Shown: positions 1 to 7,910 of the stretch, one piece after another
Layout: the number at the start of each line of letters is the position of its first letter
How positions within the stretch are numbered: the stretch's first letter is position 1
NCBI GenBank assembly: GCA_027858355.1
Contig: JAQICW010000050.1
Span: 1 to 12,460, forward strand
DNA length: 12,460 nt
Direction: 5' to 3'
DNA from: Desulfobacula sp.
Lineage (GTDB): Bacteria > Desulfobacterota > Desulfobacteria > Desulfobacterales > Desulfobacteraceae
The notes under the pieces: generated by a model
Told to the model about the DNA's origin: nothing
The model's database searches: none
What the model saw: only the letters and a program-made list of their open reading frames with translations
Translations under genes and position numbers: made by a program

Positions 1-658
1 CAATTACTGCTGTAGACAGAAACAAAGAAAGTAAAAAATGGTTTGAAGAAAGCGAACTTGAGTTTAAACTTGCTGCATAGGCAGTAGAAAATATTTTTGA
101 TTCCAATTGCACAGGTCGGGTTATTTGTACCCTGCCATTGGGGGAAAGAAGAGGATAAACAACCAGAGAACCGGTAACATGATGGGCAAGGGAGCGGGCT
201 GCTGTTTCAGCCGTCCTGACCGCGGAATTGCTAGCCCTGTCAACCAGGGGAAGAGCCCATTCAGGCATCACTTCAGCATTTTTTTCAGAACTAAGGGTTC
301 CCACCAGCATGCAGAAGTCAGCATGGTTGTTATGGCTATCCACAAGTGGCAAAAACATATGTTGCCACACCTGTTTCTCTGAAAAATCAGATAAAATGTT
401 GTTTCGTATCCAGAAAACAGCCCATGACGGAATCGTTGCTGGAAAGCACCTTGCTTCGGTAACAATTCCAAGTTCGACAAATCTTATAAGTGCCGATTCG
501 TCTTTAAGGGCCTGCTTTATACCGGTAAAACAGCGCCCAAACTCATCCCTCGACATATTCCCCCAAAGCCCGGGACGGCAAGCTTTCAAGACAGTGACCA
601 TCTGCCGGTAAAGATGATTTTCAGCAAGAAAAAGGAGGTGACAGAGCTTACCTTCCAT
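1..658 (-). CDS. Unrecognised protein, third gene of the sigma-factor operon; C-terminus cut by window edge
   Basis: Reading the minus strand from the ATG at 658-656, the frame stays open with no stop for 219 codons to base 1, so the gene continues beyond the window. It begins one base after the stop codon (662-660) of the preceding gene, and an AGAGG stretch just before that stop can serve as its ribosome binding site, so the two genes are probably translationally coupled. The product starts MEGKLCHLLFLAE and is mixed alpha/beta with no clear signal peptide. Residues 153-175 contain a small-residue, helix-like stretch followed by a beta-like stretch around GSLVVYPLLS. The last visible residues (about 206-219, HFLLSLFLSTAVI) are strongly hydrophobic. 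I do not recognise the family. By position it could be the sensor, protease or regulator of the sigma/anti-sigma pair upstream, but nothing in the visible part proves this. Confidence 0.8.
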   Translation of the reverse strand, partial: MEGKLCHLLFLAENHLYRQMVTVLKACRPGLWGNMSRDEFGRCFTGIKQALKDESALIRFVELGIVTEARCFPATIPSWAVFWIRNNILSDFSEKQVWQHMFLPLVDSHNNHADFCMLVGTLSSEKNAEVMPEWALPLVDRASNSAVRTAETAARSLAHHVTGSLVVYPLLSPNGRVQITRPVQLESKIFSTAYAASLNSSSLSSNHFLLSLFLSTAVI

Positions 659-659
659 C

Positions 660-1760
660 TTAATCCTCTTTAAAGAACAGGGCAGTTTGAAGGATTCCTG
701 TCAGGCAATCTTCTACTTCAAAACTTACGGAAATTGAGCCGTGCTCCATGGCAACAATTATATCAAGGGGAAGGATTATCTCCTGGGGGCCAAGTTTTAG
801 ATATGCATATCCAAAAACGCCTTGCCAGGGAACCGGCAGTTCGGAAAAAAAAATGGAATAGGCAATCCCGGAATCTGTTCGTGTACACTCTGCCTCGGCT
901 TTGACGATCATAATCTTCGCAATTTCATTGTTTTGATAAATATAGAGAATTGCATGATACTCTAAAAAATCCTGGTCAGCGCAAGAATTTGGATAATAAT
1001 CGCTTGGAAGATCAGCCATGGCAAAAAGGTCCCATATATTTTCCGGTTCAAGATCCCAGCGGATGCCTGGCACTTTTTTTTTGAGATCTGACATCACCGA
1101 TTCTTTGTCAAGAAAATGGAAAACAGACGGCATGGTTTTGTTCTCGTTGAAAAAATCCGCAATTTCCTGTTCATATTTCCTGAAAAGTTTTCTTGGCCCG
1201 TTGGACTTTATGGGTATAAGAACGGGGGCCCAGTCCGGAGTATGATTTTTATCCTTGTGCATTGCCACAACAGCATCAACACAGAGTTGATTTTTGTTGT
1301 CAATTTTTTGTCCCAGGGATTCTGTTTTTACATGAAAAATATTCCAGGTTTCAATACATAAAGATCCTGCCACAAGATCTCCCGGGCCTGCCAGTGCTGT
1401 TTCAGAAAATGTCAGGGCGACGGGAATATATCCCCATGGGTCTGGATCTTTTTTCAGCACCAGCACAACAGGAAGGGAATAATAAAATCCATTTTTCCAG
1501 AGGTTCTTGTCTGTTTTGAGGAGGCGAATATCTCCCGGTTGAACTTCCTGTTCTTCTGGAGAAGGTTTAACGGTTTCTAAAAAGTTATCTGCCAGCATTG
1601 ACCAGGCATCTATGTCATTGTCTTTGTCTGCTTCGCAAAAGGGGCAGACCCGGCAGTGATCTTTATATTGTTCTCTCCATTCAGGCTTTTGCTTTATGGA
1701 ATAAGGCGGGCATCGTCTCTGCCTTATTGCAGATTTAAGAGCATCCCTTGTTGATCGCAT
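660..1760 (-). CDS. Putative anti-sigma-type partner protein: zinc-finger-like N-terminus plus MazF/PemK-like domain
   Basis: This 366-residue protein has no membrane segment or signal peptide. Near the N-terminus C17, H35, C39 and C42 form an H-x3-C-x2-C arrangement with an upstream Cys, the layout of the zinc-binding anti-sigma (ZAS) signature; C36 lies within it. Residues about 73-155 follow the MazF/PemK pattern: a PGDI start (75-78), a hydrophobic LPVVLVL strand (96-102), a VALTFSE strand (114-120) and a closing WNIFHVKTESLG segment (139-150). The arginine usual in the RPxVV strand of active MazF is replaced (S95-L96), so RNase activity is doubtful. Residues about 230-366 are beta-rich and unassigned. 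It lies 37 bp downstream of the sigma-like gene and is nearly fused to the third gene, the usual sigma then anti-sigma order. Its role as sigma inhibitor or adaptor is inferred. An AAAGGA site about 8 bases upstream supports the ATG at 1760. Confidence 0.8.
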   Translation of the reverse strand: MRSTRDALKSAIRQRRCPPYSIKQKPEWREQYKDHCRVCPFCEADKDNDIDAWSMLADNFLETVKPSPEEQEVQPGDIRLLKTDKNLWKNGFYYSLPVVLVLKKDPDPWGYIPVALTFSETALAGPGDLVAGSLCIETWNIFHVKTESLGQKIDNKNQLCVDAVVAMHKDKNHTPDWAPVLIPIKSNGPRKLFRKYEQEIADFFNENKTMPSVFHFLDKESVMSDLKKKVPGIRWDLEPENIWDLFAMADLPSDYYPNSCADQDFLEYHAILYIYQNNEIAKIMIVKAEAECTRTDSGIAYSIFFSELPVPWQGVFGYAYLKLGPQEIILPLDIIVAMEHGSISVSFEVEDCLTGILQTALFFKED

Positions 1761-1797
1761 GGCAATAATCCTTTGTGGTCATTTGCTTCTGTCATAA

Positions 1798-2784
1798 TTA
1801 AACGGCTTTGAATGAATTGGTTTTAAATTCCCGGGACAGTATCTGACAGAGTTTTTTAAAAAAGAGTGAAAACATTGTCTCACCAGACTTCCAGGAAAAA
1901 GGCATCAAGAATTCCCTGAGCATTGTTTCTGATCGTTTTTTCTGGTGGGAAGGGTAGGAATTCCGGTTCAGTTTCTGTTTGACCTGATCATGGGAAAGCT
2001 CTTCACAATGGTAGAGGAAAAACACCTGACGCTCAATTTCAGGTAGCCTGTTTGCAAAGGCTCTGGCACAGCTTACGGCTTCTGTTTTATCTTCCTGGAA
2101 GGCCCCTGTTTTCTTGTCATCAAAGGGGTTACATTGAAAGGAAAGGAGGGTGTACAGGCTTATCCATCTTGTAAAAACGTTGAGGGGAACAATAGGATCA
2201 CACCCGTTGAAAAGTTCTTCCACCCTGGACAGAAAATAGTCTGCAAGGGCTATGAGGACTTTTTTTTTGTTCACCCGGGTATACTCAGCCCCCGGACAAA
2301 TATTATCCGGGAAAGGGATTTCCTTGAGATCGTCATCCGTTAAAATGATTTTTCCTGGTGAGTGTTTCCCTTTTCTCCAAAAGCAAAACCCCTTTTTTGA
2401 AGATTCAGGAAAGCTGAATAATTCGGATTCTCTGATCCCTGCCTGGGCATTTCTATAAAGTTTTTTGAATGGGTCCTGTTTTCTGGCCGCGTCAATAATA
2501 TGATGTATGAATGCCCGTTTCAGTTCGTGGGCAACCCATTGACCTCCCTTCAAAAGCAGTTCATGCACCCGTTCCGTTTCTGAAATAAACAATACCAGAA
2601 GGCTTAAGACCTCATCAATTTTATCATTTTTGCTGCCTGTCTGGACATTGAAAAAAACCAGAGGGCCAAGTCCCTGGGTCTCAATTTCCCGAATAGACCT
2701 GGCTGCAATCCTTCGTAAAAGAGAAATAGTTTCCTTTTTTCTCAACCATTCCTTTACTTCTTTATGATCACAAGTTATGGACAT
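1798..2784 (-). CDS. Sigma-70-family-like transcription factor (region 4 HTH), divergent from the cas operon
   Basis: The protein has 328 residues. Residues about 236-296 read like sigma region 4: a helix with LPEIERQVFFLYHCEEL, then SHDQVKQKLN as the first HTH helix, and a basic recognition-type helix around KKRSETMLREFL. Residues about 78-118 (WVAHELKRAFIHHIIDAARK) may correspond to region 2, the core-polymerase and -10 contact region, but this is weaker. The stretch between them (about 120-235) is longer than in ordinary ECF sigma factors, and a tail of about 30 residues follows region 4. It is the first gene of the leftward operon, followed after 37 bp by a ZAS-motif protein. The only internal Met is near residue 288, so the ATG at 2784 is the natural start, although no good Shine-Dalgarno sequence precedes it. 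Sigma activity is a pattern-based call. A non-sigma HTH regulator is the alternative. Confidence 0.75.
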   Translation of the reverse strand: MSITCDHKEVKEWLRKKETISLLRRIAARSIREIETQGLGPLVFFNVQTGSKNDKIDEVLSLLVLFISETERVHELLLKGGQWVAHELKRAFIHHIIDAARKQDPFKKLYRNAQAGIRESELFSFPESSKKGFCFWRKGKHSPGKIILTDDDLKEIPFPDNICPGAEYTRVNKKKVLIALADYFLSRVEELFNGCDPIVPLNVFTRWISLYTLLSFQCNPFDDKKTGAFQEDKTEAVSCARAFANRLPEIERQVFFLYHCEELSHDQVKQKLNRNSYPSHQKKRSETMLREFLMPFSWKSGETMFSLFFKKLCQILSREFKTNSFKAV

Positions 2785-2919
2785 GAATGATTTATTGTAC
2801 GAAAAAATCTTTTTGTAAATAAAAATTTGAAAAAAATTTAATCAACGCCGTAACAGATATCAAGATACAAGCAAATTGTTTAATGGCTACGCGGCCAGAA
2901 ACTTTAAAGAGAACTTACC
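2785..2919. promoter_or_regulatory. AT-rich divergent intergenic region between the sigma-like gene and cas6
   Basis: This 135-bp gap separates two divergent operons and must contain at least the leftward promoter and probably the promoter of the cas genes. Bases 2800-2841 are runs of A and T likely to be bent or easily melted. I see no unambiguous -35/-10 pair in either direction. TTGAAA at 2827-2832 followed 18 bases later by TAACAG is a weak rightward candidate. A short inverted repeat TATC-AA-GATA lies at 2858-2867. Any promoter read by the neighbouring sigma-like factor would be unknown in sequence and could not be spotted by eye. Confidence 0.45.
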
Positions 2920-3861
2920 ATGGAATTTGGCAACTATCAGTTTTTGATCAGACTTATAGATGATGCTCTTCTTCCCTGTTACAAGGGATCAACATTTCGA
3001 GGGCTTCTCGGACATGCCCTTAAAAGAGTTGCCTGTCCATTAAAACTTCAGAACTGCTCTACCTGCATCCTTCGAACCACCTGCACCTATGCCCTTGTAT
3101 TTGAAACAGCCCTTGCAGTGTCCTTGCCGGAAAATGCCAGGATTTCGGCCCCGCCACACCCCATTGTGATTGAGCCGCCCCTGACGGAAAAGAGGGAGTT
3201 TTCTAAGGGGGAAACCCTGGAATGCGGCCTTCTCCTCTTTGGGGATATCAACCGGCACCTTCCCTATTTTATCTATGCCTTTGACCAGATGGGCAAAATC
3301 GGTATTGGAAGGAAGATAAGGGGGCAAAGGGCAAGGTTTGTTCTGGAAAAGGTGTCGTCAAACGGAATGTCACTTACTTTGAAAAAGAATCGGACGATCG
3401 ACTTGCCCGATGCTTTGCATCTAAATTTTAACTTAAACGAACAGCCTTTGTTTTTTCCAGGTGATCGTTTGAAAATTCACATGGTAACGCCGTTAAGAAT
3501 TTTGAAGAGTAATTGTGATAAAGCAGCTCTTCCTTTTTCATTGTTTTTAAGCTCCATGGTCAGGAGGACAACTTCTCTTTTGAATTGTTATGGTAAAGGG
3601 GAACCCAAAGGGGACTATGCCCTGCTCATAAACAAGGCAGACGCTATCAAAACCGTCAAAAAGCATTTCCATTGGACTGATTGGAAACGTTACTCCAACA
3701 GACAAGAAAGAAAAATGTTCATGGGCGGTCTCACCGGCAGTGTGGTTTATGAAGGTGATTTGACTCCGTTCATGGGCATTGTGGAGATGAGTCAAAAGGT
3801 TCATGTGGGTAAGAATACAGCCTTTGGTCTCGGCAAGATAAAAATAGAAAGTTATAAATAG
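2920..3861 (+). CDS. cas6: Cas6 pre-crRNA processing endoribonuclease (RAMP superfamily)
   Basis: Cas6 cuts the repeat sequence in the CRISPR transcript to release crRNAs, which are then loaded on the Cmr complex. The 313-residue length is normal for the proteobacterial Cas6 group. The N-terminus has the family pattern with GSTFRGLLGHALKR (residues 23-36) followed by a cysteine cluster C39-x6-C46-x2-C49-x5-C55 and TYALVFET. The C-terminal end has the glycine-rich RAMP signature, GLTGSVVYEG and later VGKNTAFGLGKIKI (296-309). It is the first gene of the rightward operon, with only 46 bp to cmr1. A weak AAAGAGA site lies 7 to 8 bases before the ATG. The cysteine cluster suggests a bound metal; this is inferred. 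Presence of cas6 in the operon implies that the system processes its own repeats rather than borrowing crRNA from another locus. Confidence 0.9.
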   Translation: MEFGNYQFLIRLIDDALLPCYKGSTFRGLLGHALKRVACPLKLQNCSTCILRTTCTYALVFETALAVSLPENARISAPPHPIVIEPPLTEKREFSKGETLECGLLLFGDINRHLPYFIYAFDQMGKIGIGRKIRGQRARFVLEKVSSNGMSLTLKKNRTIDLPDALHLNFNLNEQPLFFPGDRLKIHMVTPLRILKSNCDKAALPFSLFLSSMVRRTTSLLNCYGKGEPKGDYALLINKADAIKTVKKHFHWTDWKRYSNRQERKMFMGGLTGSVVYEGDLTPFMGIVEMSQKVHVGKNTAFGLGKIKIESYK

Positions 3862-3907
3862 ATTCTTATGGTGCCTGTTTGAAATCTGGGACGCCAAGGG
3901 AGGTTTT

Positions 3908-4963
3908 ATGGGTGTAAATGTATCAAGGTTTATGGACAGAAAAAAAGCGGGATTCTCCATTGAAGTCCTGACTCCAATGTTTCTTGGGGGGGCGGAGGGT
4001 CACGCAGAACTTCGATCTCCTCCTTTTAAAAATGCGCTCCGGTACTGGTGGCGACTGACACAGGGAAACCTGTCTGCCGGGGATCTCTTAAAAGCCGAAC
4101 AAAAACTGTTCGGCGGTGTAAATGACAAGGCAAGCCGCAGCCGGGTGGATGTTGTGGTCACAGGTGATATAAGTACGTGGTCCCAGGGAAAAAGAGTTGA
4201 CATCGGTTCTAAAAAAAATCCAGAAGCCAAGGGAAGGGATGCCAGTCTCTCAGCTTACCTGGGAATGGGACCGGTTCATTTTACAGGAAAGCTTGAAAAG
4301 ACGGCGATTCTTCCGGGGCAGGCCTTCAGGCTTTCCCTGACATATCCTGCAATGGAGGGTGGAGCTATTGAGGATGCTTTATCCCTTTTTGCCCATCTGG
4401 GTTGCCTTGGGTCACGGTCAAGAAATGGATGGGGCAGCATCCAGATGACACCTGATAACCCTACCTTTGAATTAAGATCCATGGGAGATCTGTATGTAAA
4501 GTATGGTGCAGACATCAGAGATATTTTTAAAGATAGTAAAAAATACCCTTTCAGGCTGGGTTATCGGACAGTTGGGGATAATCATAATAAGCCCATGATG
4601 TGGAAGATCTGTGATGCCGGCACGTGGGAGGACGCCATGAAGGGAGCAGCTGAGAACTATATGGATCTGCGTCAGGTATTGAAGTTCCCCGGTGAAAAGC
4701 CCCAAGGGGTTCAGACGCGTCACATCGTCGGGTATCCAGTAACAGGACATCCTGTAAGGGAATGGGGTGGTTTTAATGGCCGCATGCCCTCCCAGCTTCG
4801 CATTGTCGTGCGCCGCCATGGAGATGGTTTCCAGTCCTGTTTTGTTCATCTGCCCCACAGGATCCCTAAACTCTGGGATGAAAGAAGGCTGGGCACAGAG
4901 CTTTCAGTGTGGCAGGAACTCCATTCCTGGATGGATAAAAACTGTTCGCCCATTGCAATTTGA
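3908..4963 (+). CDS. cmr1: Cmr1, type III-B effector complex subunit (RAMP, Cas7 group)
   Basis: Cmr1 sits at the head of the Cmr crRNA-target complex, near the 3' end of the crRNA. The 351-residue protein has the hallmark LTPMFLGGAEG (21-31) and RSPPFKNALRYWWR (36-49), where Cmr1 proteins typically read R-P-x-I-K-G-x-L-R-F-W-W-R. The second RAMP signature is LGSRSRNGWGS (about 167-177). The start at 3908 is favoured by a strong AGGGAGG site 5 to 6 bases upstream; an in-frame ATG at residue 9 lacks such a site. The conserved K-G of the first signature is K41-N42 here, a mild deviation. The gene is followed by 64 bp containing a short reading frame that bridges to cmr2. Confidence 0.93.
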   Translation: MGVNVSRFMDRKKAGFSIEVLTPMFLGGAEGHAELRSPPFKNALRYWWRLTQGNLSAGDLLKAEQKLFGGVNDKASRSRVDVVVTGDISTWSQGKRVDIGSKKNPEAKGRDASLSAYLGMGPVHFTGKLEKTAILPGQAFRLSLTYPAMEGGAIEDALSLFAHLGCLGSRSRNGWGSIQMTPDNPTFELRSMGDLYVKYGADIRDIFKDSKKYPFRLGYRTVGDNHNKPMMWKICDAGTWEDAMKGAAENYMDLRQVLKFPGEKPQGVQTRHIVGYPVTGHPVREWGGFNGRMPSQLRIVVRRHGDGFQSCFVHLPHRIPKLWDERRLGTELSVWQELHSWMDKNCSPIAI

Positions 4964-5031
4964 TGCATGCCATGGATGAAAAAAAATATCTTCAACCTAC
5001 TGTAATAAAATGTGAAAAGGCAAGTATATGA
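4963..5031 (+). other. Bridging 22-codon reading frame between cmr1 and cmr2, possible coupling element
   Basis: An ATG at 4963-4965 overlaps the cmr1 stop as TGATG. The frame runs 22 codons (MHAMDEKKYLQPTVIKC...) and its TGA at 5029-5031 overlaps the cmr2 start as ATGA. It has no ribosome binding site of its own. It could carry terminating ribosomes from cmr1 to cmr2 by reinitiation, or be coincidence. I do not propose a functional peptide. Confidence 0.25.
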
Positions 5032-7910
5032 TTAAAAGAGATGAGCATTACTGGGAACAGAAAATGCGGATTTTTCTGCATGATCCCGTTGATAAGGCCC
5101 TTAGAATTCCCGGCCATGAAAGACGGGCGTCAGAGATTGCCAATACCCTGGGTGTTTCCACACCTGATAAAGCCGAGGTTGTCCTGGCCGATATCATGGC
5201 GTCGGGCCTTGACCGTGCCAACCTTCCGGGGTACAGCTCCAATGTATCGGCAAACGGAGCCATTGATTTTGCAAAGTATCCTGAGATTACCCATCCCATT
5301 TCCGGGGCGTCGCTAAAGTTCACAGGCCAGTATGACAGCGCCGAAGAGGTGACAAATCAAATCGTTGAAATTATAGAAAAAGACACCAATGACACAAGCC
5401 AGGTATGGGATAAACAAACTTATTTTAATTACCTGTTTTTCATCCTTCGTAAACGGTTGATCACTGAAAACTGCGGAAACCTTGGATTCTTGTGGGATAA
5501 AATTCCCGCTGACAGCAGGATACCGGACCACGCCATTTGGAACCATGCCGGAATGGTCAGTGCACTTCATACCGCTTTCAATGAGAGCGAAACAAGAGGC
5601 GCATCCATGGTGGTGGTCTCCCTTACGCCGGTTCAGCCTTTTATCGGAAAGACGAGAAAACTCAGGGATCACTGGGTGGCTTCGGTTATTTTGTCATGGC
5701 TCACCTTTGAAGGAATTTGTGCCATTATGGAAACCCTGGGACCGGACCATATATTGTATCCCTCACTCCAGGATCAACCTCTTGTGGAAGCATCTCTGTC
5801 ATCCTCTTTTGAACATTTTTTTGATGCATACAGAAATAAGGTGCAGATGGAAAAGGATGAAACAGTGGCCTCCTTTCCCAATAAGTTTGTTTTTCTTGCA
5901 CCGTCAGGTCAGGAAGCGGAGTTTGTGACAGAGGTTGAGGAACGCATTCAAAAAGAGTGGAAGGCCCTTGCAGATATTGTATTGTCCTGGATAGATGCTG
6001 GGGATGATCCTGCATTACGATCCATGTTCAACAGGCAGGTGGAAAACTGGTGGCAGTTTTCATGGAGCAGTGCGCATCTTGTTTCCCTGAAAAACCAGGC
6101 GGACATTGAAACTTTGTTTGAAAAGGAGAAATTTGCGAGCCTGTTTAAAACAATTAAGGATTTTTCCAGAAAATATTCAAACGCAGATTATGTCTATCCG
6201 GTAACCCATTCCCTGGTTCAGACAATAATGGCCGTTGGAAAAAATGCCCCAGTTGCCGTAAGAAATAAAGAACCTGGTATGAAATGCCCCGTGTGTGGAG
6301 AGCTTGAGATCCTTCATGATCTTTCCGGTTCAGACCACGGGGCCGCCGGGTATAAAGATGCTACTGATAAATTCTGGCAGAGGTTATCCCGGCGTTTCAG
6401 CAATTCAGGGTCATCTGATTCTCCAGAAGCCTATGGCAGCAGCATGATAAAAAAAGATGAAAAGCTCTGCGCCATCTGTAGCATCAAACGGTTTGCCCCC
6501 AATGCCCTGGAAAAACTTGGCAAAACACATCTGCTGCGGCGGGTGTTCAGGGACGGAAATTTCCCCTCCACAACGGAACTTGCAACTGTGGAATTCCGGG
6601 ACAGGCTGAAGCAGGAAGGACTTCTGCCTTCTGACAAGGAGAGATGCACACCTTTGGAGCGGCAGCTTATTGATGAACTCCATGAAAGAGAGCAAGAATC
6701 CGGCAAGTATAGTGAGGACGTTACCAGGCTGTTGAAAGCTGCAAAAAAGAAAAATATTACCAGGGATGAGACAGATAATTATTATGCAGTGCTCATGATG
6801 GATGGGGATAAAATTGGGGAACTTGTCAATGGCACATCCATTGAGGCAAAATGGAAAGATGTTCTGCACCCCCGCCTGATAGGGCAGTATACAAAGGGCA
6901 TATTAAAAGCGGAATGGGATTTATGGACGGACTACCTGGATAATCAGAGAATATTGTCTCCTGCCCTCCATGCCACCCTGTCCGAATCCCTGGGCGTTTT
7001 TTCCCTTTATGCTGTTCCCCGGATTATCAATGCCCACCAGGGAAAACTTATTTATGCCGGTGGTGATGATGTGGTTGCAGTGCTTCCTTTATCAAAAGCC
7101 TTTGATGCCGCAAGAAAAATTCAGCAGGCTTATAATATGAGGTTTGCTACCCTTTCTGATCATGGTGTCAGAGAACTTGGCCCGGAAACTGACGGAACCG
7201 TGCCGATAATGGTGCTGCCGGGAAAAGGCGACGGCATATCCATTTCCGCATCGATTCTCATATGTCATCATAAACAACCGCTGCGGGGGGCGTTGGAAGA
7301 GGGACACCGCCTGCTGGATGTCGGAGCAAAGGAGGGCGGTGATCGCAATGCCATTGCCATTCGGCTCCGGAAACGGTCCGGTCATAAAAGGGATTTTATC
7401 GTAAAATGGAATGCCGTTAACCTATTCTTTCCAGGCAAAGAGATGCTTATCCTAGACTCTTTTTCTGCCATTCAGGAGGGTGTTGACAATGGTATATTGA
7501 GTGGCTCCCTCATATATCGTCTGGCAGAACCGGAGCTTGGTATTATGGCAGGTTCAGTACTGGGCAATATCAATGGACATTGTACTCCGGGCATTAATCC
7601 ACCTTCAGCTGAGAACATTGAACACCTGATTCGATTCTTTGCCAGGGAGATCAGCCATTCGGGAACATTGATTCAAAAGTATCCAGGACAAGAGTATAAA
7701 GAGAAGCGGGAAACCATATCCCGAACACTGGCAGCTCACATGGCGGGTATAACGATTGATCTTGAAAAAGCAAGAGCAGGCCATAAAAATGGAAAAAAGC
7801 AGGGGGATAATGATCTCTCTGGTAACTGGATTTACAATGGCCAGGTGCCAGCCATTGCACGCTACTTGAGCCGGGGCGGTGCCTGTGTGAAAGAAGGAGG
7901 AATAATATGA
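5028..7910 (+). CDS. cmr2: Cmr2 / Cas10, large subunit with HD nuclease and cyclic oligoadenylate synthase motifs
   Basis: Cas10 is the signalling and DNA-cutting subunit of the Cmr complex. The protein has 960 residues, in the normal to long range. An N-terminal HD motif, LHDPVDKAL (H18-D19), predicts a metal-dependent ssDNase. A central zinc-ribbon is formed by CPVC (C420, C423) and CAIC (C481, C484). The first palm domain carries MMDGDKIG (D592-G-D594), and the second carries the cyclase motif AGGDDV (G678-G679-D680-D681). All key residues are present, so target RNA binding should trigger conversion of ATP to cyclic oligoadenylates. An AAAAGG site lies about 7 to 9 bases before the ATG at 5028. 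The stop overlaps the start of cmr3 as ATGA. No inactivating change is visible. Confidence 0.96.
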   Translation: MIKRDEHYWEQKMRIFLHDPVDKALRIPGHERRASEIANTLGVSTPDKAEVVLADIMASGLDRANLPGYSSNVSANGAIDFAKYPEITHPISGASLKFTGQYDSAEEVTNQIVEIIEKDTNDTSQVWDKQTYFNYLFFILRKRLITENCGNLGFLWDKIPADSRIPDHAIWNHAGMVSALHTAFNESETRGASMVVVSLTPVQPFIGKTRKLRDHWVASVILSWLTFEGICAIMETLGPDHILYPSLQDQPLVEASLSSSFEHFFDAYRNKVQMEKDETVASFPNKFVFLAPSGQEAEFVTEVEERIQKEWKALADIVLSWIDAGDDPALRSMFNRQVENWWQFSWSSAHLVSLKNQADIETLFEKEKFASLFKTIKDFSRKYSNADYVYPVTHSLVQTIMAVGKNAPVAVRNKEPGMKCPVCGELEILHDLSGSDHGAAGYKDATDKFWQRLSRRFSNSGSSDSPEAYGSSMIKKDEKLCAICSIKRFAPNALEKLGKTHLLRRVFRDGNFPSTTELATVEFRDRLKQEGLLPSDKERCTPLERQLIDELHEREQESGKYSEDVTRLLKAAKKKNITRDETDNYYAVLMMDGDKIGELVNGTSIEAKWKDVLHPRLIGQYTKGILKAEWDLWTDYLDNQRILSPALHATLSESLGVFSLYAVPRIINAHQGKLIYAGGDDVVAVLPLSKAFDAARKIQQAYNMRFATLSDHGVRELGPETDGTVPIMVLPGKGDGISISASILICHHKQPLRGALEEGHRLLDVGAKEGGDRNAIAIRLRKRSGHKRDFIVKWNAVNLFFPGKEMLILDSFSAIQEGVDNGILSGSLIYRLAEPELGIMAGSVLGNINGHCTPGINPPSAENIEHLIRFFAREISHSGTLIQKYPGQEYKEKRETISRTLAAHMAGITIDLEKARAGHKNGKKQGDNDLSGNWIYNGQVPAIARYLSRGGACVKEGGII

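Noticed and set aside
228..611. Plus-strand reading frames in the left region
   Set aside because: They lie opposite the continuous minus-strand frame 658-1, which starts next to the preceding gene with a ribosome binding site. The plus frames have no protein-like pattern.
1..658. Calling the truncated left gene a Lon, CHAT or SAVED protein
   Set aside because: The analogy with CalpL or Csx29 is tempting, but no catalytic residues or domain signature are visible in the 219 available residues.
2858..2867. Inverted repeat TATC-AA-GATA in the divergent region as an operator
   Set aside because: Four-base arms are too short to be significant in AT-rich DNA.
3547..3960. Minus-strand frame of 137 codons across the end of cas6 and start of cmr1
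   Set aside because: It runs across two well-recognised genes and has no family features, so it is an antisense shadow.
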